64,000 nt of DNA from Nymphaea colorata (taxonomy: Eukaryota > Streptophyta > Magnoliopsida > Nymphaeales > Nymphaeaceae). Shown here piece after piece: positions 26,301 to 36,835 of the stretch; positions within the stretch are counted from its first letter, which is position 1, and each line of letters begins with the position of its first letter. The position numbers were made by a program, and so were the translations under genes. The stretch lies in NCBI RefSeq assembly GCF_008831285.2, contig NC_045145.1:16632040-16696039 (forward strand), written 5' to 3'. The notes under the pieces were generated by a model that saw only the letters and a program-made list of their open reading frames with translations, did no database searches and was not told the DNA's origin.

Positions 26301-27694
26301 TAAATGGCATGATTAAATAAAATTTTACAGTTTTTCACATGGGCTACATATTTTTTGCAAAAATTTTATAGGGGCCAAATTAGCAATTTTAAAAATTTTA
26401 AGAGGTAAACTTTTTGAATTTCAAAATCCTGGGGGGTGAACTTGGCCCCTGCCAGCCACACCTTACCTCTGCCCTTAATTTATTTTTAAAGTTACAACTA
26501 AAGTAATTCCAATTATACCATATGCTATTGTGTCAATGACTCGAGTGCCAATCAAAAGCACTCCAAAAAATTAAGGAAAGAGAATGAAAATCTAAAGAAA
26601 CTAACATCCTACTTTATGAAACCCAAGTTTTGGTAAATCCTGTTTTAATAGAAGAAAGAATTAATCGCAACTTAGCCACAAGGTCAACCAAAATAAATAC
26701 AAGGACATATAACAACAAACTCATACTCAAATAACGTGACAATCCATATTCTGCAGAACTAAAACAAGCAAGCAAACCATTTTAAAGCCTAAAACAACTA
26801 ACGAACTGAAGGAAGAGAAGATGTTCGACTAAGGGATATGGAGCGATTCACAGATAATGTAGTAGCCGAAAATCATCCAACTGCAACCTACGGAAAAGTA
26901 ATGAGGTTCAATCAGCTGCGTACACGAGCAGATGCTTCGTGGTAGTAACATTGATCACAATTATTAAAAGATTGAAATTATTCTACAAATTATACATTCT
27001 TTTAACAGAAGCAATGTTCAAACCATATGAAAGCGGAAAAACGTGAGTGCATATAATAGACATGGTGACGAGGACGAATGGTTCTATGAATGAAGTGCAA
27101 CAAACTATTCACGCAAAATAGTAGAACTATGCAGTTTCTGTAAACACTAATGTCGGCCAATTTAGGAGAACCATTCATGATAGCCCGAGGACCAACCCAG
27201 TATCTGTAAGCAACAACTTCAGCAGGAGTATACTGTGGTGGGCAAGAACCAAGACTAATCTGCTTCACTCTTTCTATCTGAACGGCCTCCGGATCTTCTT
27301 TCGCGCTTAGCGCCAAAGCAAGTTGTATCTGATACTCTTCCTGCATCAACGGACGCATCAGACGTGAGCTTTGACTTTCCACATTCGGCAAAGAGTCCGG
27401 CGCATCTGCGGCACTACTCAACGCGCCCACTGCACGCGCACCGGAGAAGTCCTCGCCGCCCTTCTCACGGCCGTCGGAACTATCCAGGCTCTCCCTAGCA
27501 ACGCTATTCAGCCATGCGGAAAACCCCGTCAACGCCTTCTGCTCACCGCGCAACACAGAAGGAGAAGAACGCGTTGGGGAAACTTTCCCACCAACAGACA
27601 ATTCCGACGACGTGCCCAAAGCCGGACCCTCGGGTGCATCGCGATCGTCCGGCTGCTCGGACACGATATGCAGCCTCTTGAGGAGGTTCTTCAT
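11304..27694 (-). CDS. Raf-like MAPKKK of the EDR1/SIS8 group (EDR1 domain plus kinase)
   Basis: Thirteen exons on the minus strand (27197-27694, 25437-25874, 23799-23902, 22043-23361, 21865-21905, 18828-18896, 17006-17106, 15728-15806, 15533-15631, 15367-15435, 14171-14220, 13864-14040, 11304-11412) join in phase to 1050 residues. An in-frame TGA lies just upstream of the ATG. The N-terminal EDR1 domain runs from about residue 160 ([15 protein letters not shown]) to about 360. Two Ala/Val-rich stretches lie near residues 660-720. The kinase domain (about 775-1035) has the glycine loop GLGSYGEVY, Lys in [17 protein letters not shown] in VCDFGLSR and MAPE, so it looks active. Family members act in sugar, stress and defence signalling; the closest Arabidopsis relatives I recall are SIS8 (At1g73660) and M3Kdelta7 (At1g18160). 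Introns carry a LINE fragment, MITEs and a minisatellite. Confidence 0.95.
11900..12980 (+). mobile_element. Degenerate L1-type LINE 3' fragment in MAPKKK intron 12
   Basis: Plus-strand reading of 11931-12020 gives [20 protein letters not shown], the reverse-transcriptase catalytic FADD motif and its context. Further on, 12432-12535 gives [14 protein letters not shown] and then [12 protein letters not shown], the zinc-binding region found after plant LINE reverse transcriptases. The frame is interrupted by several stops and frame changes between these blocks. The downstream segment 12750-12980, with T-rich runs and caataaagg, looks like a LINE 3' end. It lies antisense to the kinase gene, wholly between exons 13 and 12. 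Only the 3' part of the element is present, so it is a 5'-truncated dead copy. Confidence 0.75.
16578..16812. repeat. Minisatellite, three copies of a 72-81 bp unit in MAPKKK intron 7
   Basis: Units begin gatgcaagtaaaga and end gacatgcagtttcagcaa. Copy 1 (16578-16649) is 9 bp shorter than copies 2 and 3 (about 16650-16731 and 16732-16812), which are nearly identical. This points to a recent unit duplication. It lies between exons 8 and 7 and does not touch a splice site. Confidence 0.88.
19945..20621. mobile_element. hAT-type non-autonomous MITE with strong internal hairpin (MAPKKK intron 5)
   Basis: The element begins caatgttat and ends ataacattg, and is flanked by perfect 8-bp direct repeats cgtgtgcg at 19937-19944 and 20622-20629. 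The CAATG terminus and 8-bp duplication fit the hAT superfamily. The 677-bp interior has no open frame of note, so it is non-autonomous. Segment 19954-20062 folds into an unusually good hairpin: the palindrome ccgtatcgtacgatacgg occurs at both ends as part of 26-bp perfect inverted arms, and a second inner pair (cgtatcgtataggt and its inverse) flanks a short loop. The right end is rich in related cgata/tacg motifs. Confidence 0.88.
20641..20667. repeat. (AT)n microsatellite
   Basis: A run of 13 AT units lies 11 bp beyond the right target-site duplication of the hAT-type MITE, in MAPKKK intron 5. Confidence 0.95.
20933..20965. repeat. (GA)n followed by a poly-G run
   Basis: A GA tract passes directly into 19 consecutive G residues and soon after into a poly-A run. 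It lies in MAPKKK intron 5. The length of such runs is error-prone in sequencing. Confidence 0.9.
21313..21678. mobile_element. MITE with GGTACGGGTAC-type termini (MAPKKK intron 5)
   Basis: The 366-bp segment is flanked by perfect 9-bp direct repeats gtggtatcc (21304-21312 and 21679-21687). Its ends are imperfect inverted repeats, tctatcacacggtaccc on the left and the inverse of ctatgtcacataggtac on the right, followed by runs of gggtac motifs in opposite orientations. The 9-bp duplication would suit a Mutator-type element and 8 bp a hAT type; the superfamily is left open. It shares its terminus with the element at 44149-44463. Confidence 0.75.
26255..26462. repeat. Possible MITE in MAPKKK intron 1
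   Basis: Left end agtgtggcggag and right end ccagccacacct are imperfect inverses. The interior is typical of short plant repeats, with gggggccgaac and ggggccaaatt in the same orientation. No target-site duplication was seen, so the call rests on the terminal inversion only. Confidence 0.35.
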
Positions 27695-30600
27695 GCCCGA
27701 ATGGATTCAAAAGCACAGAGGTGCCACAATTCCAACAGCAGGGCAAGAAACGCAACCGAAAACCCTAACCCCAGTTCCCGCCAGAAGATGATATCTCGGA
27801 ATTGAAGAACCAGACGACGAAGGAACCCACCGTTAGCGCATTCCTCGATCCTCCCACCCGGTTTCGGAACGCGCTGGAAACGCTAGCCATCTCCGTTCCT
27901 CGTCCCGTCAACCCTCAATTTCACCATGGAGAGAAGCAGAAGCAGCAGGAGAGCCCCCCTTGGTGATGCGGAAGTCCAACGAGAAGGAAAACCACTACTT
28001 GTGTCCGAGCACGCGCGGCAGGGCCAGTGTACAAGTGGAAAACGGTGGGACTCGGGATTTTTTCTTCCCGGGAAAGAAAGCGCGGGGGCCCGGGCGTTAC
28101 AAAAGCGACTCCCGCAACGACGCAGACCTCCCCAAGCCACGTGATGGGCGCAGTCGGGTGTTTGAATGGGGGAGTGAAAACAAAAAGGCAGGGGATGGTC
28201 GTGGGCACCACTTTCTGCATCATCACTGTTTGTAGATTGCTACAAATCCGGTCAATCACTCATTAATCACGGCTTAGTGGAGAATGTTTAATTCATACAA
28301 TTTCGGTCATCTTGTATAATTGGATTTGAATTTGGGCAGGAATATAGATCCTATTTGGTATAATATAAACCAAATTCAAATCCTGGTGGGGACATGAAAT
28401 CAGACATTTACATGTAATCGGGTTGGATCAAATTCGGCCATGCGAACGCCTTCGATTCTTTATACCAATTCAAGAATGGGACTAAGTTTTGTAATCAAAT
28501 TTGGCACGTTCATAACTCACAAGGTTACTAGAGTTGTTGGCTTTGCAATTGGGACTTGCGTGATTCTCGAGTGGGATCGAACTCTTACCAGACAGGTAGG
28601 TTCTCGGCGAGCACACCGCTCGCCTTCAATTTCTGCTTTTCATTTCATGGCGCCTTTTGAGAAACCTATGGGCATTAGTAAAAATCCAGAGCCTTTGTTT
28701 GTTTGTTTGTTTGTTTGTTGGGAGAGAGAACTCTAACTCTAACTCTAACTCTATGGGTATTCGTGTCACCATTAATAGGCGTCGACTCGACCTCTCTTCC
28801 CAGTTTTATATTTTTTACAATAATTAAAAAATAAAAACAGTTTCCAAAATATTATTTTATTGGACGCAGAACCAGATCGCTGATATAAGCAGATTTGACC
28901 CCATATTTTCTACTACTTGAAAGGGGATCCGTCTCCGCCTTTATCCCCCAGAAGAACTGGTTCCGGAATCTTAAGTCACTACTAAGTCAAGCTTGCCCGG
29001 AAAGAGGGAGGGAGAGAGAGAATATATCTTATTATCCGAGTGGCTTTTTTTAGCTTTGTCGCTATACGGAGAAGAAGAAACGGACGATGATGACGAGTAG
29101 ATAAGCATCGATTTTTTTTTTTTTTTTTAATCTTGAAGAGCACATACAAATTTATTGAATATGCAGGCGAACGTATGGGAATCGTCCAAGTCTTTTGACT
29201 AATTAAATAAATGAAATCATTCTGTTGGAGAAACAGTAATGACTTGCACCATTCGTTCGATTCAGTTCCACGAGCGACTTCAAATCCATGTCTCCTGGTC
29301 TCGAAATTTTAAGAAAGTTTTCTGTAATCTTGTAAACCACCCATCCGCTTTAATACGTTTTTCAGTTTCATTTATTAAACATGTTAAATTATTGAGCAGG
29401 TTGTTTTTGTTAATGTACCGCGTGTCGAGAACTGATTGCGGCTTTAGAAATGAAAGGGCATAAGATGCAAGCCGCCATTAAATGATTGGTTATTCGTGAA
29501 GGATGAAAAAAAAGTTACACGGTTGATATATAATTTATTTATTTCAGCCTCTTCAATCTCAAAGAGGCGGATGACTTTATCAGACGCGAAGGGGCATGTC
29601 TTGCTGAGATCATCCAATGTGCATGATCTAACCAAACACGTTAATGGCCAGCCATAAAAATGGGAGCTCATACATACATGTCTGCCCGTTTTCCTCTTTT
29701 TCGTTGAACGGAAAAGAGCATGTTCTATTGCCAAGTAGTGCTCTCTGAGTGTGTTTTCATTGAAAGCACCCACACCCAAAAGCAAAAGCTAGCTGAAAAA
29801 GAAAAGTCAAGCCGCGCCCACTCACTTTCTTAAGTACAACAAGTATGCCGAGAAAGGAAGATATCGCTCCACTTAGTTTCCGAACAACCCTGGGCCCTCG
29901 CTCGACCCCAGGTGCAGGGGAAGGACCGAAAGAGCTTTCACATTATGAAATATAGGGGAGATGTTTATGTAGGGAAGATGATTATGAAGAAATTCCATGA
30001 CATCAGGAAAGTCCATTGCCCACCTTCACCATTTCACTTTTGCAGGCATTTCTTTCGGAATCAAATGCATTGAAGGCATGAATCCGATACACACAGCCTG
30101 CTGTCCCGTTTCTGTCAACCTATCAGGGAAGAATGCGCCAGTTCTATACGAACACAAATGGTGCCACATTTGGATAAAAGAAACCGACAAAAACAACGAA
30201 ATAACAACTAGGGCAGGCTCGTAATACCTCGGAAAAGAAAGGGGCGATCATCCAACAGCCAGAACTACTTATTCAAACACTATTTTTATCCTGTTAATGG
30301 TTTAGGAAGGACGGAACAATTTTTCGGAAGCGCAAATTCGGAGAAACTCGGAAAAGGGGCAGTCCACTAGACGCAATTTTTTTTTGACAGATTTCGCCAC
30401 AGGCGAAGAAAAAACGAACTTCTTTCCTTTTCTGTGAACATAGTAACAAAAGAAGAACTAAATAAACAGAAAACAAATAGATGTTTACAAAAATCTCAAG
30501 GGCATCATGAATCATCAAATTTCTCTTGGTTAAAAATAGATTTCAAAAACGAATTCTTTTAAAATAAAATACAAGCATGATCGAGAGATGGAGTTATTAC

Positions 30601-31275
30601 TTTTCAAACCCCGAGGATTTAAAAAATAAAAAGTCAGGGCGGGAGGCAGCTTTATAAAAAGAAAGCGCCGTTGCCACCAAAACAGAGTAGGTGAAACACA
30701 AGAAAAAAGTAAAATTTATTACCCTCACAGCTCGGATCCCCACATAAACCCGGCACAGAAATCATCGTGAACGAAGAAAAATAAATAAAATATAATGGCA
30801 GAAGGGGAAAAGTGTACAAATCTCAACTTGATGAAGACAAGACGCACATTATAAAAAAAAAAGGAAATGAAACAAGAAAAAAAAAGTAGAGAACCAGCTT
30901 ATAAAAAAAAAAAAAGGCAAATGATCGTCGCTTTCCGACGGAGGATGGATCTCCCGGACCTTTTCTTGCCAAGAACCAGTGTTAACTTGAAAATAAGAGC
31001 GATATTTGTTCTTGATACAAGCAAGGAATGAAAGAGTAATACGCAAGAAGACAAGCGCGAAAGGAGAGAAGCCTCTATGGGAAGGACAGCGTCGTGGGTC
31101 GTTTCCGGTAAAATGACAGATAAAGATGCGGTGTACAAGTAAATTACAGACATGCCATCACTCCCCATTTCGTTCTCCACCAATTTACCAACAGAAAAGG
31201 AAGAAAAAAAATTGAAGAAAAATGGCAAATGAAAAAAAAAAAAGGAAAAGACGAAATTCCGACCGACGGCGGTGC
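27695..31275. other. Spacer upstream of the MAPKKK gene, downstream of the first HMGA gene
   Basis: 27695-28000 should carry the 5' UTR and promoter of the minus-strand MAPKKK. About 30900-31275 should be the 3' UTR of the HMGA gene to the right. Between them I see a (TTTG)n tract at 28694-28719, a short CTCTAA repeat at 28731-28752, and A-rich runs near 29112 and 30851-30915. No exon is recognisable. Open frames here, such as 27921-28259 and 28440-28736, have no family features. Confidence 0.55.
28694..28752. repeat. (TTTG)n and (CTCTAA)n simple repeats
   Basis: About six TTTG units occupy 28694-28719, followed by about three and a half CTCTAA units at 28731-28752. The second resembles but does not match the plant telomere repeat CCCTAAA. 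Confidence 0.9.
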
Positions 31276-32286
31276 TCATTGAGCGAGCGGCACCTCCGGC
31301 GTGATCGCAGCTGGAAGCGAAGTAGGGACTTCGACTGCTGCTGGAACTTCTGCCGGTTTCGCCTTTGGCGGCCGGCCGCGGGGCCGCGAGCCCTTTGGCG
31401 ACGGAGAGACGGAAGGCTTAGTCGGGTCCTTCGGCTTCGGGGGTCTCCCACGGGGACGAGGAGTGCCTCCAGTAGGAACCGATGCGGTGCCTCCGAGCTT
31501 CCGCGGCCGACCTCGGGGCCGAGGTGCGCCGGTTGCTTCCACTCCGACCTTCGGCTTCTTCGGCGGCCGACCTCGTGAGCGAGGGGGGCCGACTGGGCTG
31601 AGAACTCCAACCTTAGGCTTAGGCGGACGACCGCGAGGGCGAGGCGAGCCCGCGGCGGGAACTCCAATCTTAGGCTTCGGAGGACGACCTCGAGGGCGAG
31701 GTGAGCCGGACGCTGGAACTCCGACCTTCGGCTTCGGGGGGCGACCCCGCGGCCGAGGGGGGCCCACTGCCGGAACTCCGATCTTAGGCTTCGGCGGACG
31801 GCCGCGCGGACGGGGCAGGCCGGTCGTTGGAACGCCGATCTTGGGCTTAGGCGGTCGCCCGCGTCCTCGCTTCACTGGGGCAGAGTTAGGCTCGGAGCCC
31901 TGAGACTCAGACGGGAGCTTGTAGCAGTGCTTGTCCATGACGAGAGATCCGCCCTCCTTGAGCAGGCGGAGGTGGTGCAACAGGACAGTCGAGTTAGACG
32001 AGGAAACGTTCGGGTAGTTCATCGCCATGTACTTTGAAATCGCCGCCTTGCTCGAGCCGCTTGGCTCGTCGAGTGCTCTCACAGCTGCCATTATCATCTG
32101 CACAAATCGGAGGTACAAAGTGAAAAGTTTTTATCAGGGCTTCCTGAATCCTGGTTCTTCACGGAGAAGAGGCCCAAAATTTTCGGGGTTTGCTTCCTTT
32201 ACCTCAGGATACGAAGGGTTGCTTCGAGATGAGTCTGGACCGTCCATACTGGGAACCTTCTCCGGCTCCGTCTCATTGTCCGCCAT
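31276..32286 (-). CDS. HMGA-type protein, H15 domain plus nine AT-hooks (copy 1)
   Basis: Two exons, 32203-32286 and 31276-32097, give 301 residues. The single intron falls after the 28-residue N-terminus ending SNPSYPE, before MIMAAVRALDEP, matching the junction context I recall for Arabidopsis HMGA (YPQ then MIMEAI). Residues 29-95 form a linker-histone (H1/H5) winged-helix domain: SSKAAISKYMAMNYP, then LLHHLRLLKEGGSLVM. The rest is an array of nine AT-hooks with the core RGRPPKPK at spacings of about 18-20 residues. AT-hooks bind the minor groove of A/T-rich DNA, so this is a nuclear chromatin-architecture protein. Arabidopsis HMGA has four hooks; nine is an expansion. It is a tandem paralogue of the gene at 35035-36690. 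Confidence 0.93.
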
Positions 32287-32313
32287 TGACGAGGCCTTGT
32301 AGGAAACAGATAA

Positions 32314-32317
<4 letters not shown>

Positions 32318-32349
<32 letters not shown>
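32318..32349. repeat. (GA)n tract in the 5' leader of HMGA copy 1
   Basis: About 16 GA units lie 32 bp upstream of the ATG (CT orientation on the coding strand). Such CT/GA tracts are common in plant 5' UTRs and can bind BBR/BPC proteins. It is absent from HMGA copy 2 and accounts for part of the greater promoter spacing in copy 1. Confidence 0.9.
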
Positions 32350-32351
<2 letters not shown>

Positions 32352-32509
32352 GGGAGAAAGACAGACACAGAGCGAGACAGAGGGACCGAGAAGCGAGCGA
32401 GATGAGATTTTTAAAAAGGGTGCAGATGGTTCGATCGGACGGATGGGAGTGGACGTTGGTTGCCTGATCGGAGCGCGGGCAGTTGGGTTTAAACGAGAAC
32501 ACGGATCGA

Positions 32510-32519
32510 TGACGTGGCA
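32510..32519. promoter_or_regulatory. Conserved TGACGTGGCA element upstream of HMGA copy 1
   Basis: TGACGTGGCA lies 224 bp upstream of the ATG. The same ten bases, within a longer shared context (gatcgatgacgtggca), occur 146 bp upstream of copy 2. TGACG/ACGTGGC cores are bZIP binding sites. Conservation may reflect either function or simply common descent of the duplicated promoters. Confidence 0.45.
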
Positions 32520-35034
32520 AAGCTTTTTAGCCGCTTACAGGTCCTTCTCGCGCTCTCTCTGCTCTACGTTATTTGGCGAACTGTGGGCGGTGATCTCGTG
32601 GGCCACGTCTCCCCCCCCTTGCAGCTTCGCTTTTATCTGGAAAGTAATATCATGCGAATAACTTTTCTGTTGAAAATTTTTTACCTTCTTTTTGTCACTA
32701 ATCTTCTCACATCAAATTCTTTCTCCCTAAACGAACTTTTAATGAAGGTGATGTTCATTGTCGAGTTCAGGAAGGGAAGGGAAGTAGTTCATCATCCCCA
32801 TTAATATGAATTTTTAGTCTATTATTGTGAATTTTTGAAAATTTTCAATGGCTTGTATGATGATTAGCTAAATGATAGTTGTCATGATTCATAACATTTT
32901 TGGGATATAAACTGAAACTTCTATGAAGTAGGCAGGCGGATATATGGTGAACTATAAACATAATATTTTTTTTACCAAGCACCTTTAATTGACGTTTAAA
33001 ATGAACAGTCTCATAGCAAAAGGAGGAAGTTTCATTAGCTAGTTTTTTAGTATGCAAATATAAAATTGTGTTCCTTTTTATTCTTCAGCTGTTCACATAA
33101 TTGAAGGAAAGCGACCATATGGCTGGATATCAACATTTTATACCTACTAATTTAAAACGGGCTGAATTCATTTGATTAAAAGTTTTTTTTAAAAAAAAAA
33201 AAAAAACTACCATATAAATGAGTTACAAATGTTTATAATCGTGTAAATAAAAGTACCGTACAAATATGTTTCACGAGAGACTAATTATATCATTCAAAAA
33301 TCTTTGATGGGGTGGAAATATGTCTCTATTTTTAATTTTTTAAAAGAGTAAATGATAGTTTTTATATCATTTTCCTCAAAATTATGGGCGGTGGCAGGAG
33401 AAAAGCCTGACTGTCGTTAAGCTTGAGATCGACCCGGCACATAAAACTTGAGCTCTAATTCGGTTCGGTTGATTAAATTAAAAAATATATATTTTAATAT
33501 AAAATAATATATAAATATAATTAATGATAATAAAATATTATAATTATATATATAAATCAATAAAATATAAAATTATTGGACCGAACCGAGTTTAAGGGGT
33601 CCACCCGAGCAGGCTTGATAACTAATAGGGCCGACCCATCAAATGAACAAAGGTGTGGGTAAGATCTACCCACCGACCGCTGCTAAAACGTCACAATAAA
33701 AAAGCGCAGAGAAGAATTTGACATGTTCAACTTAACATCCCCCACATTCACCTCCTATCACCCGTTGCTATAGGTGGATTAGGAATTGTGTTCTGCTTGC
33801 TATTGCTTGATGGCCTTCCAAGTTGCCTCTTAATGGTTCCGGAGACCACATGGTGAGATAGGACACACCCAACACTTGATTTTTGTCGCATAGAGAGCAG
33901 AGCAGGAAGAAAATTAATTGAATAGCTGCACAGTGCACGTGAATTTGCTTATCATAGCATCCACAAATTTGGACCATGGCCGTCGCAACATGAATATTCT
34001 GTTAATTTCTTATCCAATTGTACGTCACTCGACAGTTTTTGCATTTTTCTTTCGTTGAATTGGGCTGCTTTAGGTGGTTAAGTCATCTGTAATAAGCCTG
34101 TTGAATATTTGGGACCTTCAATGGCCAAGAACAGCAAAATAGTTCACAGGTTTGACATATGAGAACGCCTATCAAAAACTACAGTTTGTTGGACATCTTT
34201 ACTGTCCATTGTCTCGAATCTGTAGACAATGCATTTTTGCTTTTTTGAACGCTGTCTTACTGATTGCTGCTTCGATACATGAGGTGCAAATCATCCTTCT
34301 TCCTGCCCATTTAGAGAACAGATGTTTCTGACATTATATATTCATAGTCTTGACAGTGGAACCCAAATGGTTTATTATAGGAGCGTACCTCTTTTCTGCA
34401 AATACAGAATCCTCTAAACCACCAGATATCTATTGGCTGTAAATGGTGCTTCCATTTACAACTGAAAATGCACTCTGTTAGTTCCATCTTTGTGGTGATG
34501 TGTGCAAGACAAAGCACAAGGAAAGTGCTCAAGGATGGTTTCGTTTTTAAAAAACCATTCCAGATTTGAGCTCGTCGGGCCTTCGAGGCAAAAAGAAGAA
34601 AGCGAAAGCCCTCTGGAAACGCAGGGGTGCACGAAAGGCCAACTCTCCAAACTAAAGGTGCTGCGCATGAGAATGCGGCTCGGTCCTCCGGCGCTCGCTC
34701 CTCAAATACAGGGACTGAAGAAGATTAACAAGCATATGTATTATCATATTGTACATGAAAGAAAGTGTCTTCGAAAACAAACGCGCACTGATGGAGAATA
34801 TTCACAATTTCACAGGTCGAAGGCAGAGAAAGCAAGAGCAAAGACTCTCAAGACGAAGCCAACGGAGCCGAGATAAAGACCAGCAGGGAAAGGAAAATTG
34901 CACGGAGAGAAGAGCGTCTTGCTCCGGCAACTGTAACAGTACTACATCCTCTTTGTGAATGGCTAAATAGAGAAACTAAAGTTGGTCTGTCTTTGCAAAG
35001 TTCATTTGTCGAGTGTTCTTCGTAATATCGATTA

Positions 35035-36690
35035 TCATCTACATGTTCCGGTGATCGTAACGGGGACGTGGGGCGCAACTCTAACTGACAGAGTAAACAG
35101 TCTTTGTTTCCAAGAAGGAAGTTCTACCGTTGTGGCGACTTCTACTACCGCTGGAACTTCTGCCGGCTTCGCCTTTGGCGGCCGTCCGCGCGTCCGCGAA
35201 CCCTTTGGCAACGGAGAGACGGAAGGCTTGGTCGGGTCCTTCGGATTCGGGGGTCTCCCACGGGGACGAGGAGTGGCTCCAGCAGGAAGCGCTGCGGTGC
35301 CTGCGACCTTCGCCGGCGGACCCAGGGGCCGAGGCGCGCCGGTTTCTTCCGCTCCGACTTTCGGTTTCTTCGTCGGCCGTCCGCGGGGCCGCGAAGACTT
35401 TGGCAACGGAGAGACGGAAGGCGTAGTCGGGTCCTTCGGATTCGGGGGTCTCCCACGGGGACGAGGAGTGGCTCCAGCAGGAACCGCTGCGGTGCCTGAG
35501 ACCTTCCCCGGCGGACCCTGGGGTGGAGGCGCACCAGTTGCTTCCGCTTCGACTTTCAGCTTCTTCGTCGGCCGACCTCGTGAGGAAGGGGACTCCCCTG
35601 GACTCAGAGCTCCGATCTTAGGCTTCGGCGGACGACCGCGACCGCGAGGGCGAGGCGAGCCCGCGGCGGGAACAGTGGCGACTTCTACTACTGCTGGAAC
35701 TTCTGCCGGCCGTCCGCGGGACCGCGAATACTTTCGCAACGGAGGGACGGAAAGCTTAGTCGGGTCCTTCGGCTTCGGGGGTTTCGCACGGGGACTAGGA
35801 GTGCCTCCAGCAGGAACCGCTGCGGTGCCTGCGACCTTTGGCGGACTCTGGGGCAAAGGCGCGCCGGTTGCTTCCCCTCCGACTTTCGGCTTCTTCGTCG
35901 GCCGACCTCGTGAGGAAGGGGACTCCCCTGGACTCAGAACTCCGACCTTAGGCTTCGGAGGACGACCGCGACGGCGACCTCGAGGGCGAGGCGAGCCCGC
36001 GGCGGGAACTTCAATCGTAGGCTTCGGAGGACGACCGCGCGGCCGAGAGGGACCCCCGGCCGGAACTCCGACCTTCGGCTTCGAAGGACGACCGCGCGGA
36101 CGAGAGCCCCCCCCTGCCGGAACTCTGACCTTTGGCTTCGGAGGACGCCCGCGCCGCCGAGAGGGACCCCCTGCCGGAACTCCGACCTTCGGCTTCGGAG
36201 GACGACCGCGCGGCTGAGGGGGGCCCCCTGCCAGAACTGCGATCTGAGGCTTCGGCGGACGACCACGCCCCTGCTTCGCTGGGGCAGAGATAGGTTCTGA
36301 GCCCTGAGAATCAGACGGGACCTTGTAGCAGTGCTTCTCCATGACGAGAGATCCGTCCTCCTTGAGCAGGTGGAGGTGGTGCAACAGTAGCGTCGAGTGA
36401 GATGGGCGAACGTTCGGGTGGTTCGACTCAATATAGTTGCAAATCGCCTCCTTGCTCGAGCCGTTCGGCTCGTTGAGTGCTCTCACAGCCGCCATTATCA
36501 TCTGCATAAATAGGAGGTACAAAGTGAAAAATGGTTATCCGGGTTTCCTGGACCCTGGTTCTTCATGGAGATAAGGCCAGAAATTTGCAGGTTTTGTTTC
36601 TTTTACCTCAGGATACAAAAGGTTGCCTGTAGAAGCGTCTGGATTTTCCATAGTGGGGACCTTCTCTGACTGCAGCGCATTGTCCACCAT
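35035..36690 (-). CDS. HMGA-type protein, H15 domain plus about fourteen AT-hooks (copy 2)
   Basis: Exons 36607-36690 and 35035-36501 give 516 residues with the same intron position as copy 1. The 28-residue N-terminus ends GNLLYPE. The H15 winged-helix domain follows (MIMAAVRALNEPNGSSKEAI, then LLHHLHLLKEDGSLVM). I count 14 GRP cores. Between them are degenerate repeat units lacking the core (PQSPPKVAGT, PQGPPGKVSGT, PLGPPAKVAGT). A block running roughly from RGRPTKKPKV to PKDPTKPSV is present three times, so growth was by multi-unit duplication. The last 30 or so residues (after VEVATTVELPS) do not match the C-terminus of copy 1 and probably come from sequence beyond a duplication breakpoint. 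Binding to A/T-rich DNA is expected as for copy 1; expression is unknown. Confidence 0.88.
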
Positions 36691-36835
36691 TGACGAGTTC
36701 GTGTAAGATAACAGAGGCAGGAAAAGGAGCTGAAAACGGAGAGCGGAGATTTTTAAAGAGGGTTCAGATGGTTCCCGTCCGTTGGTTGCCTGATCGGAGC
36801 ACGGGGAATGGGGTTTGAACGACAAGACAGATCGA

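Larger units (their letters stand above)
32287..35034. other. Spacer between the two HMGA copies
   Basis: 32287-32600 is the 5' leader and promoter of copy 1. About 33410-33630 is A/T-rich and bounded by inverse motifs ttcggttcggt and accgaaccgag, so it may be a decayed MITE. 34502-34876 contains an open plus-strand frame rich in Lys/Arg with no recognisable domain. The last few hundred bases before 35035 should be 3' to copy 2. No other gene was found. Confidence 0.5.

Noticed and set aside
27371-28259. Several overlapping open frames of 70-144 residues on both strands near the MAPKKK start
   Set aside because: The GC-rich first exon and leader of the kinase keep all frames open by composition. 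None has family features.
28731-28752. Telomere-like CTCTAA repeat
   Set aside because: Only about three units, and the sequence differs from the plant CCCTAAA repeat.
34502-34876. Lys/Arg-rich plus-strand frame between the HMGA genes
   Set aside because: No domain, no splice context, and no similarity to its neighbours that I can see; probably chance.
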